Both the position numbers and the translations under genes were made by a program. 64,000 bases of DNA, taken from NCBI GenBank assembly GCA_963662175.1, contig OY759218.1, forward strand, positions 13,234,480 through 13,298,479, given 5' to 3'. The notes below the pieces were generated by a model, which was not told the DNA's origin, made no database searches, and was given only the letters and a program-made list of their open reading frames with translations. Position 1 is the stretch's first letter; each line of letters opens with the position of its first letter. The stretch is from Aradus depressus (Eukaryota; Arthropoda; Insecta; Hemiptera; Aradidae). Positions 45,100-58,300 of this stretch are shown in pieces.

Positions 45100-47520
45100 T
45101 TTTTTTAGACTGACGTATTGCGAAAATATTGTTAAAATTGAATTTTTTGAAAAGAAGAACGGCGAAAAATTGGAATGTCTATGGGAACAATCGTATTCAA
45201 GGAAAAGGCAACAGTTTCCAAATAAACTTAACCAGGCAACAGATGTTCAATATATTGGAAATTATTTTTTTAATTACGATTAAAAACTAAAATAAAAAGG
45301 AAAAACAAATTAATAATAAAAAGAAGGAACATCAAATAAAAGGATAAACAAAAAATGAAAATGTGTTAAAAAAATTAAATAGAATTTTTAATAAAATATA
45401 AAATACAATATTAGATGCGCTTTTGTTTAAAGTGAGAAAAGACAGTCACCGGTCGAATCAGACATTGTTAATACGAGTAGTGACATGTCTTTGTTAGGAT
45501 ATAGTAGCCATCGTGAGTCATTGTTTTAGTTGAGTGAGACATGAAATATAGACTGTGAATAGAGTCATGGAGAGTTTCGGAGTATAGATTTGATGGTGAA
45601 GTTTAGACATTGAGAGTGAAATAGTAATAATTATCTCACAGAAATTAAAGGCGTTGTCTTTCCAAAAGGTGACTATAGGTGACCCTATAAACTGTGCGGG
45701 TGGGATGTGCCACTGATGATGACGCTGTCTAGAAATCTTACTATCACATATGAGTAATAATTATATAAAGTTGATGAAAAACAACTTAAATTGATTCAAG
45801 TTGTACTGGAGATCTTCAAGACAAGTGTGAGTTGAGCTATAGAAAAATGTACTGTTCTTATAAACTTTTATTTTATATACTTATGCCCAAAAAAAAGTGG
45901 CCATGAAAATTCAAAAAGACACATGTCATTTTGAAAAATAGTTAATAATAGAATTCTTTTGTAATTGTTTTTTTTTTTAATTAAATTTTTTGATTTCATT
46001 ATAATGTAGGTTAAAAAAAAAATTAACTCAATATTTTGTTCTCAATTATATTCATTCTTGCTGTCAACTTAATAAAAATACCTTTGGAATAGATTATTGA
46101 AACTTTTCCAAATTTAGAACGTTTGCTCTAGCATTTCTAATATAAAAAATTTCTCTAATAGAAAATCCAAGAAATTCCATACCTTGTACACTTAAGTAAT
46201 CATAAATTGAATTTTTTTTTATACGTACAATTTCTTCTTTCTTTTTTAATTAACTGTTTTCCGAAACAATTGTAGACATCAAAACAAGTAAGACCAGCCA
46301 TTTCTACAGGAAGTGTGGAAATTAAAACTATCCATTAAAACTATCTGATTCTGTTTTCGAAAAAGGAAGAAAAGGGGCCCTTTGGTTGGTGCGGTTGCCC
46401 CAGGGTAGCCTCATTGACGTTCTGCTATGTACCGTATAGTCAGTTAGGTACCTTAATCAACTCTAATGGATTGAATGAACCGGATCTGCTCCACTATGGA
46501 CTACCAACTACCGACCTAGATGGGGTCAGGTGTGGTGTACGAGTATATTATCAGGGGCACAATGATCAAAATTCATATTTTGCCAACAATTATTCCATAC
46601 CTTGTACACTCTTCTTTCACATTATCATTGTTCTCATCATTGGTGTGTACAAGAAAAATTGAGGATATTTTTATCCAATATATTTACAATTTTTGAAAGA
46701 GTTTATTAAATAAAGAAAGAAGGAAAAAAAAAGTTTATTCAAAATTACATTATATAAAAATGTATCTACATATGATTACATGTTATATGAAAACTTAGGT
46801 TTAATTACAGTATGTACATAAAACTGATGTGCAGCCAGGATAAATATGTGTTAAAAAATAACGAAATATGTATTTATAATATTTAGAACTTAAAAAGTGA
46901 AGTAATAAAAAATACAAATATATACACTAGCAGGTTACCTGCTTTCGCCTGGAGCAATTTTAAGGGTTATTAACATTAAGTTATATGATTTCAAAGCTGG
47001 TGATTTGTGAGCTCCCTCTCAGCATAAATGGAATTGTCTGATGCCTCACAGCCTATGTAAGAGCTTAAACCATTAAAACAATGTTCAATTCAAAACTCGA
47101 AACTCATGTTAACAGCCCCTCCCCTGCCCCGTTCAAATATTTGGAACGCCGCATAGCGACATATAGATTCAATCGGGCCTATGAGGATCCTTACATATGA
47201 AATTCGTGGACCTTTTTGTCTACAACAAATTCTAACATAGTTTTGATAAATCTACAATAGTTTCGGCAGCGTATGCAATAAATGGCGTCCGGACGGCCAT
47301 TTCTCCTCTGTCTTGCTTTACTCTTACCGTCACTGCTCAACTCCCGTTCGATAAAGCGTGAAGATGTACAGCCTAAGTTCAAATAGTAGTAATTATGTAG
47401 GACATTTCTGTTTTGTTTTTATGGTAATATAGTTTCCGAACGTGTCAATTGGAAAATTCATAATTATTTTGGCCTCACAATGAATCCTGAAGTTAGGAAA
47501 TCCTAAAATATAAAGTTTCG
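45100..47520. other. Intergenic or intronic sequence, no gene recognised
   Basis: AT-rich sequence. It includes 'gggatgtgccactgatgatg' near 45,700, shared with the 5.7-kb locus, and a block near 46,240-46,350 related to the 19.7-20.8 kb element. Open frames at 46,414-46,662 (+) and 47,191-47,382 (-, two Cys pairs CIRCRNYC) have no domain I recognise. Confidence 0.4.
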
Positions 47521-47526
47521 GGTATA

Positions 47527-50009
47527 TTAACACAAATTTCTTTTATTGTCAATTTCTCCTGTCAAAAAAATTATGATTGGGCGCATTTCTTCCATGTCTT
47601 TCCCAGTATAGCATCTACCCTTGTACTTAAACACCACTTCATCAGGGTTAAAGACTCGAGAGTTATTACACGGTGCTACCAAATGTGAAATATTTCTATA
47701 CTGTTCCTGTGAAATCTCCGGTATATTTTTGTCGATGTTAGGCTTATTGTGTTTATTCAAGAAATACGTTGGGCTGGAGCAGTTTGTGATGTTTACTCTA
47801 TAACAGTTATCTTTAGAATTCAGATGAGACTTAAACTTTCTTATATCAGTGTTATTCTGAGCGGAATCGTCCGTTAAGGCATTAGGCATTACTTTTTTAT
47901 TTAGTTTACGAGTTTCTTTCATGATATTTGTGATATTCTTTGCGTTAATGCTATTTAAATGTTGCATCTCCGAATTCGCAATAAGTGTGAAATTTTCTGT
48001 TGTGTTCATATTGGACATATTTTCATTAGGCTCATTTAATGAGGAATTCGATGGATTTTTACTTTTGTTTACGGAATTTTTGGGTTTGCGATCAAATTCA
48101 GAGTCTGTTTTTTCATTAACATTATTATTTTCGTGAGGAGAGGTCGCATTTTGAATGGTATTCTCATTAGGCTTATTTGCAGATGGAATTGCCATTTCAG
48201 TGTGGACATGAGTTTCATGTCTGCTTGGACTGGTTGATGCTTGTGGATCTTTTGCGTTGAGAGTGTTATTTCTGCCAAAATCGGGCTTTTTGCTTTGATC
48301 TTTCGATTCGGTTCTATCATTCGATGGTGAAGCTAGTTGGTTTATTTGTCCATTTTCTGTATCATTTTTATGAGTCCCATCATTTACCGTAACATTATTA
48401 TGAACCGTTTTATTTACTGTAACATTCTTCTGAGCCGTTTTATTTACTGTAATATTATTATGAACCGTTTTATTTACTGTAACATTCTTCTGAGCCGTTT
48501 TATTTACTGTAATATTATTATGAACCGTTTCATTTACCGTAAGATTCTTATGAGCCGTTTCTTTTATTCTAACATTCTTATAAGTCGTTTCATTTACTGT
48601 AACATTCTTATGAGCTGTTTCATTTAACGTAATATTCTTATGAGTTTTACCATTTGCTATAACATTCTTGTGAGCCGTTTCATTCATCGCATCATTATCA
48701 CGAGTCCTATCATTTACTGTATCATACTTAAGAGTTCTACGAGAGTCAGGTTTTTCAGTAAAAGTCGCATTTTGCGCATTCATTGGGTTTTTTACATTGG
48801 TCAAATCTATATTAAAATCTAGTTTGTAAGGTCTATTTTCAGCCTTTGGACTTGATATCGTTTGCATATCGGATTTACTATTTACAATGGAGTCTTGCGA
48901 AGGGTCTGTCTTACCTAGTTCATCCCCATTGGAAGTTGGAGTAAGTTTATTAGAATTTTGTTCAATCTTATTATCTCCTTCAGATTGGGGTTTGGGGTTA
49001 TTAATTCCAGAGCTGTCCAAACCAGACGTATTATTCGCATTCCCAAAAAAAACACCATAATTATTCTCTTCACCTTGGCCATTGGGGCTATTCGGTTCAC
49101 TTCGTCTATCTGTGATTGATGAGATTTTTTTAGGCTTCGTCTCAGCGAAATTTACATCTTTGTTACCGTCATCAATTTTTGAAATATATTTTTGCATCTC
49201 AGTATCGCCCATTGCAAAATGACTGTCAAAGTTATTTTTGGGAACGAAACTGGTTGCGTTTTTGTCACTAATACTAATCGTTTCATTTTTGTTTCGATTA
49301 GTATTTTTTCCCTTTTTATTAGACCCTTGATTTTGGGGATCAATGTTTTTTGATTCTGGAATGGGTTGTTGTTCCTCCAAGCCTTTCCTTATTACCACAA
49401 GGTCTTTTTTTGTTTTTGGAATTGGTTGTTCCTGTAAATCTTTCTTCGTTTCCGCATCGTCTTCTTTTCTTTTCGGAATGAGTTGTTCCTCTAACTGATT
49501 TTCGTATTGTGGTTCTTTTTGAGGTAAATAATCAACACGTGAATTCTCTTCGTATAGATGATGAAAAAAATCATTAATTGGATTATCTTCATATGGATCA
49601 TATTTTTCTTCAGGATAATTATCCGTATAACGGCAATCATTTTCGATTTTTGATTCATCATTTTCTAAATTTATATCACTATTTTTATCGGCATTAATTT
49701 CGTCCACCTGCTGGTTCTCATCTTGACATTCATAATTTGAATTTACTTCATCATACGAAGTATCATCTGCGTTTTCTTGATGCTTCTCAAATGCGTCAAT
49801 GCATTGTTGACATGCTTTGAACTGACATGGAATTTTTTTGCGGCATGTATGCTGCAAATGGTAACATCTTAATATGTTGCTCATGAAATTTTTGAATGAT
49901 TTTCGTGTTTTTTGGTGACGTGCACTACTATTTGTAATAAAAAAGCCATTGATTTCTTTCTGCTTTCGAATAATACCATTTGCCTTCTCAATACTCGTTC
50001 CGTTGTCAC
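47527..50009 (-). CDS. Asn-rich, sequon-rich secreted-type protein, 3' terminal exon
   Basis: The frame is open from the stop TAA (47,527-47,529) past the first Met (49,884) to 50,009. There TTTTTCACAG gives a good 3' splice site, so the exon starts DNGTSIEKANGIIRKQ and the Met at 49,884 is internal. Order N to C: a Cys-rich patch (RCYHLQHTCRKKIPCQ, FKACQQC); an acidic Asp/Glu/Asn-rich segment; repeated LEEQ/PIPK blocks; a long Asn/Ser-rich part; a repeat of period 10 (NETAHKNVTV type, about 12 units); more Asn-rich sequence; and a C-terminal module with five Cys (NCYRVNITNC ... APCNNSR ... KGRCYTGKD ... NLC). NxT/NxS glycosylation sites are very frequent. I know no family that matches. It is probably secreted, but the signal-peptide exon is not located. 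Confidence 0.7.
48340..48700 (-). repeat. 30-bp in-frame repeat, 10 residues (NETAHKNVTV)
   Basis: About 12 units alternate between HKNVTVNET and HNNITVNKT forms, so the best period is 60 bp in the middle of the array ('ccgttttatttactgtaaca' recurs at 60-bp spacing). Nearly every unit supplies two N-x-T sequons. Confidence 0.85.
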
Positions 50010-50011
50010 CT

Positions 50012-52320
50012 GTGAAAAATAATGTATTTATTAGTGTATTTTAATCATTAGACCATTTCTTAAAGTAAAGTCTGGATCAGTAATATAATCTGTCACTGCA
50101 TTATAGGAAACATCATTTCAAAAAACGAAAGCAAAAAAGATGACAAGGTGTCCTACGAATCATGATCACCCCCAATTTGCCTTATTTTTTGGAAAGTTTT
50201 GACCAGGCTTTTTTTATTAGGTCCGTTACCAGACGCAGAATCAGAATCGAGAATAAAATTTCACCTCCCCTGAACGCCTCTTCTGCTTCGGCCGATTTCA
50301 CCGATTATTAATAGGTGTCGTCCTTATGGTGGTTTTGAATTTGAATATGACATTTTATGACTATACATTCATTATTATGGCAGTTATTAGAGTTTTTGTG
50401 TTAAAAAACCCCCCTTCCCAAAAGACTGATTTGGCTGAAAATCCGTAAGTGTCGTCCTTATGGAGTTCTGGATACACATATAGAATTTCATATCGATATA
50501 TTAATTTTATCCGGAGTTAACGTGTTCACAGACAGAATTTGTTTTACAGGGTTTTTCTGGAATAAGGGTGTCGGAAATCAACTTCGATTTTATAAAAATT
50601 TACATAACTTCCCCTATACTTCGTAATAATGTAACTGTGTGACTTTTACTTTCATACCTTTGCATAAAATCCTTTCTTTATTGATCAGCGTACAGAGATT
50701 GTAATTTGAAATATAAGTTAGTCAAATAATGACGAAAACCGATTCGTGGCCAAAATATCTTTTCGGTGCTGAGTGGAGGGGTGGTTATTCATTCTGATTG
50801 GGCAATGCTGTAGCTCTGGAACGGCTTATTCCGTTTTCCTCAAGCTTGAACTAAAATGTCCAATTTTGAATGGTTGATTCAAAATATGAAATAAAAGCTA
50901 TATGTTAATTGGAAATTCTTGATAAAAACTACATTTTATGTTTCAGTTTTGGGTTTTTTAGTGTACACCAAAATTGTATCTCGATTCTGATTCTGCACCT
51001 GAACGTAATGGAAAAACTCCGGTCAAAAAAATCCAAAAATTAGGACAAATTTTGGGGGTGAGCATGATTTGTGGGACAACTTAGGGATGGAGACTCGAGA
51101 GAAAACTTCGCTATTATAAAAATCCTCACTCACCCTATTTCACAAATAGAGTTAAAATCTTCCTGTTTCTAAGAGCCCTTGAAATAAGTTTTCGAAAATT
51201 TCGAACATTTGTCTAAAAGGTTGAGTGATTCAAATCTTGTCAAAGTGGCGGCTCCAAGTAGGCATTTTTGGTTCTCCATTCCATGCAATTCAAGGAACTT
51301 TTTACAATGCACATAGAAGAGCTTTCCAACGCTGTGTAATTCGGCAGTCATCGGAGAATATTTCAGATCCGGAAAAGGATTACAATCCTGCCTACAGAGA
51401 AATTGGCTCGTTCAGGTCACATCCGGCCCTATATATTCCTCTAGATTTGGTCATATAGCACTTCGTTGTGAAGCTCTTGGGATGTACATTAATCATCTGA
51501 AAAGATTTTTGCCGTTGCATGGATAATCAAATCTCCCCAAAACCATCCATAAAGTAACACTTCGAGCTGCCATCTTGACACAGTAAAGTAATCCAAAAAT
51601 CTTCTTGACAAACATTGTTCCGTTAAAAACATCTTCAAAATGAAGTACTACTTAGACCGACATTCATAAGATAACCAACCATTAAAAAAAAAACTTTTCG
51701 GCAGGGGCGCCTTTCAGGGGCTCTTAGAAAGTAAAGGATTTACTTAGGGTAGAGAAATAACTTTATTTGTAATATAGGATTTTTATAACAACGTTGTTTT
51801 ATTTTTTGGGCCGCCTACTTTGTTCTTTTTGAAAGACCTTCAAAATTAAGTACAATTTGACCCCTTTTCATTGGAGATTTTAAAGTTAGTGTGGGTGCAG
51901 CGCCTCTGGTGCAGGGCTGAATAAACATATGGTCACTTACTGCCCACACTTGTCCCATCTCGATATTAGAACTAGATACAACAGGGGTTATAATAATAAA
52001 GAAGAGAGCAAAAAATAATAATATAAGAAAATAGATATAATTGTACAATAATTACAAAAAAATATATTTATATATAACAGTATTGAACATTTTAACTCAG
52101 TAAAATAAAATAGGAAATAGCAATATTACAATTGGCAGAATTCATGAAATCAATAAATATAATAATAATGATGAAAATAATAGTTTAAAAATATATTAGG
52201 TAATAAATAAGACTTTGTGAGTGCTCTAACTCACAATCGATTGTAGCAATGTACTCGAAATTTGGGATAAAGATGTAATATGGGCTAATTTAAGTCTCAT
52301 TAGACTATAGCTGAAAAAAA
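50012..52320. other. Interval between the two Asn-rich genes
   Basis: It contains the start of the intron upstream of the 47.5-kb gene, an inverted repeat pair (50,148-50,258 and 50,980-51,085: 'attctgattctgc', 'gggggtgagcatgat' and complements), family A sequence at 50,200-50,640, and family B traces near 52,230-52,320. On the minus strand 52,048-51,941 encodes MYNYIYFLILLFFALFF..., signal-peptide-like, followed by GTAAGT. Its splice phase does not fit the exon ending at 50,009. Confidence 0.45.
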
Positions 52321-52326
52321 TTTATT
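52321..52326 (-). terminator. Polyadenylation signal AATAAA
   Basis: AATAAA on the minus strand lies seven bases after the stop codon of the giant repeat gene. It is very close to the stop, so the true cleavage site may use this or a later signal in the AT-rich sequence. Confidence 0.4.
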
Positions 52327-52332
52327 TGCTGG

Positions 52333-55300
52333 TCACATTTCTCTTTCATGGTTGTCATTTTCTCTTTTGTCACTTTGATCATTTACATTAAAACTCTTTG
52401 TATCGTAATTCAGCGAAAGTTTGGCAGATTCACCTTCCTCTTTGTCACTTTGATCTTTTGCATTAGAAATTTTTGTGTCGTCTTTTGAATTGGAATTCAT
52501 GATATCGCCAGATTTATCTTCCTCTTTCATGGTTGTCATTTTCTTTTTGTCACTTTGATCATTTAAACTTTTAAAACTTTTTGTGTCGTAATTCAGCATA
52601 GGTTGGGCAGATTTATCTCCCCTAGGATTTGCATTTTCCTCTTTATCAACTTGCTCCCCGGGATTTCGCGTATTCCGCTCTTCCGAGCCATCCTTTGAAT
52701 TTGTCCAACCTTCTCCACTTTTATCCCCCTCTTTGTTTATTCCCCTGTAGTTTCCATGCCATTTTTCTTTGGAAGAGGAACTTGTCTTACGGCTTGATTT
52801 ATCTTCCGCATCGGCTGACTTAATTCTCTTATTTTGATCCCATCCATCTTTTGAATTGGAATTCCTCGGTTCCATTTGGTTTTTTTGACCCCATTGTTCT
52901 TGTGATTTGGAGAATGTTTCAAGAATGCCAGATTTCTCTTCCAATTCGGTAGGTGTAATTCCCTTGTTTTGGATTGATTCTTCTTTTAAATGGGGCACTG
53001 TCTCAGGATGGTCAGATTTATTTGCCTCTTTGTTAGGTGTAATTCCCTTGTTTTGGATTGATTCTTCTTTTAAATGGGGCACTGTCTCAGGATGGTCAGA
53101 TTTATTTGCCTCTTTGTTAGGTGTAATTCCCTTGTTTTGAATTGATTCTTCTTTTAAATGGGGCACTGTCTCAGGATGGTCAGATTTATTTGCCTCTTTG
53201 TTAGGTGTAATTCCCTTGTTTTGGATTGATTCTTCTTTTAAATGGGGCACTGTCTCAGGATGGTCAGATTTATTTGCCTCTTTGTTAGGTGTAATTCCCT
53301 TGTTTTGGATTGATTCTTCTTTTAAATGGGGCATTGTCTCAGGATGGTCAGATTTATTTGCCTCTTTGTTAGGTGTAATTCCCTTGTTTTGGATTGATTC
53401 TTCTTTTAAATGGGGCACTGTCTCAGGATGTTCAGATTTATTTGCCTCTTTGTTAGGTGTAATTCCCTTGTTTTGGATTGATTCTTCTTTTAAATGGGGC
53501 ATTGTCTCAGGATGGTCAGATTTATTTGCCTCTTTGTTAGGTGTAATTCCCTTGTTTTGGATTGATTCTTCTTTTAAATGGGGCACTGTCTCAGGATGGT
53601 CAGATTTATTTGCCTCTTTGGTAGGTGCAATTACCTTCTTTTGGATTGATTCTTCTTTTAAATGGGGCATTGTCTCAGGATGTTCAGATTTATTTGCCTC
53701 TTTGTTAGGTGTAATTCCTTTGTTTTGGATTGATTCTTCTTTTAAATGGGGCATTGTCTCAGGATGGTCAGATTTATTTGCCTCTTTGTTAGGTGTAATT
53801 CCCTTGTTTTGGATTGATTCTTCTTTTAAATGGGGCATTGTCTCAGGATGTTCAGATTTATTTGCCTCTTTGTTAGGTGTAATTCCCTTGTTTTGGATTG
53901 ATTCTTCTTTTAAATGGGGCATTGTCTCAGGATGGTCAGATTTATTTGCCTCTTTGTTAGGTGTAATTCCCTTGTTTTGGATTGATTCTTCTTTTAAATG
54001 GGGCATTGTCTCAGGATGGTCAGATTTATTTGCCTCTTTGTTAGGTGTAATTCCCTTGTTTTGGATTGATTCTTCTTTTAAATGGGGCACTGTCTCAGGA
54101 TGGTCAGATTTATTTGCCTCTTTGTTAGGTGTAATTCCCTTGTTTTGGATTGATTCTTCTTTTAAATGGGGCACTGTCTCAGGATGGTCAGATTTATTTG
54201 CCTCTTTGTTAGGTGTAATTCCCTTGTTTTGGATTGATTCTTCTTTTAAATGGGGCACTGTCTCAGGATGGTCAGATTTATTTGCCTCTTTGTTAGGTGT
54301 AATTCCCTTGTTTTGAATTGATTCTTCTTTTAAATGGGGCACTGTCTCAGGATGGTCAGATTTATTTGCCTCTTTGTTAGGTGTAATTCCCTTGTTTTGG
54401 ATTGATTCTTCTTTTAAATGGGGCACTGTCTCAGGATGTTCAGATTTATTTGCCTCTTTGTTAGGTGTAATTCCCTTGTTTTGGATTGATTCTTCTTTTA
54501 AATGGGGCATTGTCTCAGGATGGTCAGATTTATTTGCCTCTTTGTTAGGTGTAATTCCCTTGTTTTGGATTGATTCTTCTTTTAAATGGGGCACTGTCTC
54601 AGGATGGTCAGATTTATTTGCCTCTTTGGTAGGTGCAATTACCTTCTTTTGGATTGATTCTTCTTTTAAATGGGGCATTGTCTCAGGATGTTCAGATTTA
54701 TTTGCCTCTTTGTTAGGTGTAATTCCTTTGTTTTGGATTGATTCTTCTTTTAAATGGGGCATTGTCTCAGGATGGTCAGATTTATTTGCCTCTTTGTTAG
54801 GTGTAATTCCCTTGTTTTGGATTGATTCTTCTTTTAAATGGGGCATTGTCTCAGGATGGTCAGATTTATTTGCCTCTTTGTTAGGTGTAATTCCCTTGTT
54901 TTGGATTGATTCTTCTTTTAAATGGGGCACTGTCTCAGGATGGTCAGATTTATTTGCCTCTTTGTTAGGTGTAATTCCCTTGTTTTGAATTGATTCTTCT
55001 TTTAAATGGGGCACTGTCTCAGGATGGTCAGATTTATTTGCCTCTTTGTTAGGTGTAATTCCCTTGTTTTGGATTGATTCTTCTTTTAAATGGGGCACTG
55101 TCTCAGGATGTTCAGATTTATTTGCCTCTTTGTTAGGTGTAATTCCCTTGTTTTGGATTGATTCTTCTTTTAAATGGGGCATTGTCTCAGGATGGTCAGA
55201 TTTATTTGCCTCTTTGTTAGGTGTAATTCCCTTGTTTTGGATTGATTCTTCTTTTAAATGGGGCACTGTCTCAGGATGGTCAGATTTATTTGCCTCTTTG

Positions 55301-58300
55301 GTAGGTGCAATTACCTTCTTTTGGATTGATTCTTCTTTTAAATGGGGCATTGTCTCAGGATGTTCAGATTTATTTGCCTCTTTGTTAGGTGTAATTCCTT
55401 TGTTTTGGATTGATTCTTCTTTTAAATGGGGCATTGTCTCACGATGGTCAGATTTATTTGCCTCTTTGTTAGGTGTAATTCCCTTGTTTTGGATTGATTC
55501 TTCTTTTAAATGGGGCATTGTCTCAGGATGTTCAGATTTATTTGCCTCTTTGTTAGGTGTAATTCCCTTGTTTTGGATTGATTCTTCTTTTAAATGGGGC
55601 ATTGTCTCAGGATGGTCAGATTTATTTGCCTCTTTGTTAGGTGTAATTCCCTTGTTTTGGATTGATTCTTCTTTTAAATGGGGCACTGTCTCAGGATGGT
55701 CAGATTTATTTGCCTCTTTGTTAGGTGTAATTCCCTTGTTTTGGATTGATTCTTCTTTTAAATGGGGCATTGTCTCAGGATGGTCAGATTTATTTACCTC
55801 TTTGTTAGGTGTAATTCCCTTGTTTTGGATTGATTCTTCTTTTAAATGGGGCACTGTCTCAGGATGTTCAGATTTATTTGCCTCTTTGTTAGGTGTAATT
55901 CCCTTGTTTTGGATTGATTCTTCTTTTAAATGGGGCATTGTCTCAGGATGGTCAGATTTATTTGCCTCTTTGTTAGGTGTAATTCCCTTGTTTTGGATTG
56001 ATTCTTCTTTTAAATGGGGCACTGTCTCAGGATGTTCAGATTTATTTGCCTCTTTGTTAGGTGTAATTCCCTTGTTTTGGATTGATTCTTCTTTTAAATG
56101 GGGCATTGTCTCAGGATGGTCAGATTTATTTGCCTCTTTGTTAGGTGTAATTCCCTTGTTTTGGATTGATTCTTCTTTTAAATGGGGCACTGTCTCAGGA
56201 TGTTCAGATTTATTTGCCTCTTTGTTAGGTGTAATTCCCTTGTTTTGGATTGATTCTTCTTTTAAATGTGGCATTGTCTCAGGATGGTCAGATTTATTTG
56301 CCTCTTTGTTAGGTGTAATTCCCTTGTTTTGGATTGATTCTTCTTTTAAATGGGGCACTGTCTCAGGATGGTCAGATTTATTTGCCTCTTTGGTAGGTGT
56401 AATTCCCTTGTTTTGGATCGATTCTACTTTTAAATTGAACTTTGTTTCGGTTGTCTCTTTCCTGTCATATTGATTGTTTATTTTGGAATCTGTTTCATGT
56501 TTTCCCAAGTCGTCTTTTGAATTTGAATGTTCATCAATTCGCCTATTTGCGTAAACATTCCCATCCCGATTGTCAGATGTACTATCTTTATTCACAGGTT
56601 TCCGCTTATCAAATTCAACATTTCCACTGGGATTTTCGGAATTTTCCAATCTGGTAACGCTTTTTTTGCCGGAATTATCCACTCTTGAAGAAGGCGTCTT
56701 ATTTTGTTTAACGAATGAAATCGGGTTTCGAACCCCAGAACGGTTGTTTTCACTAGATGCAGAAGTTTCCTCTCTGTCTTGACGATCAACCTCATTTTTG
56801 TTAGAATAATTTCTGCGGATATCTTTATCATTTTCTGTAGCAGTAATAAAGTGGCTCCCTACGTTGTTCTTCCTATTGGCATGCCTACCGTTTTCGCGAT
56901 CCCAGAAATCCCGGTGTTCGTCTGGGTGCTCAGATTTTTGCCGTGTAAATGATTTTCCCTGAGAATAAGTTCGATAATTATTTCCATTTTCATTAGGCGT
57001 ATATTCGTATTGAACTCCTGATTTTAACAAACTCTCATTATTTGCATTTCCGTGGTATGTCTTGTGTTGATGGTTTTTGTAATTTCGATGTCCAAGTATG
57101 TGTCTGTCTTGTGTAGGTAGTCCCTTATGCAGCAAAATATCTTCATTTTCATTCGACATTTCATCATGATAATGACGGTTTATGGGCGGGTGTCGATTAT
57201 TATTATTCCTTTTATTCGATGTTTCCTCATTATCTTGACGATTTTCATCGCCATCTGGATTATTTTCATACTGATGATTACGCGAATAACGAAGGTGATT
57301 TTTCGTTGGGAGTCCATTATCATTCAATGTTCCATCGTAATGACGACCATTTTCATCGCCTTCATGTGGGCTAATATCATACTGGCGCCGAGGATGATTA
57401 AGATGATAATTATAAAGACCGTCATACTGTCGACCATTTGATGAATGTCGATGAGAATGATGCTGAGGATCTCTAACTACTTTTATGGGTTTCTGACGAT
57501 TATTATGTTCATTTTCATTTGATGTGTCTTCATACTGTCGACCATTTGAAGAATGTCGATGATCAGGAAGTTGACGATTTCTACCTACTTTTATGGGTCT
57601 ATGGCGATTATTACGCCCATTTTCATTTGATGTTTCATCATACTGTCGGCCATTTGAAGAATGTCGATGAGAAGGGCGCTGACGATTTCTACCTACTTTT
57701 ATGAGTCTATGGCGATTATCATGCCCATTTTCATTTGATGTTTCATCATACTGTCTACCATTTGGTGAATGTCGATATGAATGATGAAGAATATGTTGGT
57801 CCGGTTGTTGAAGTCCTTTATATCCGAAATTAATATTTTCATTTTCAATCGACTGTCGATTTCGACCTACTTTTATCAGTTCATGGCGACTATTGGCTCT
57901 ATTCCCATTGGATTTGTCATCATTATTTTGACCACCTCTGCTTCCATGTGGACTTCCGTTGTTCACACCATCATCAGACTTATTTTCATCATCGCTCTTG
58001 GGTTTTTGAATTCCTCCATTTTCGGGGTTATTATTCCCTTTGTCATTAAACTTCCGACCATCTTCTATTTTTCGTGAACTATTGTTTCCTCGAGAGTTAG
58101 GTGCCTGTTGAGGATGAGACTTGTCATAATTTTCCTCATTCTCATGGAGACTATGTATAGATTCTTCTTTTAAATCCGACATTGTTTCAGGATGTTCAGA
58201 TTTATTCGCCTCTTTGGTATGTGTAATTCCCATGTTTTGGATCGATTCTACTTTTAAATTGAACTTTGTTTCCTGTTGGTTAGATTTATTTTCCTTAATT

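Noticed and set aside
46414..46662. Possible small membrane protein
   Set aside because: The C-terminal hydrophobic stretch is short and the sequence matches nothing I know. AT-rich DNA gives such frames by chance.
52907..56473. Long plus-strand open frames with LGVIPLFWIDSSFKWG repeats
   Set aside because: They are the complement of the 84-bp in-frame array. They start and stop with unit variants and have no upstream context.
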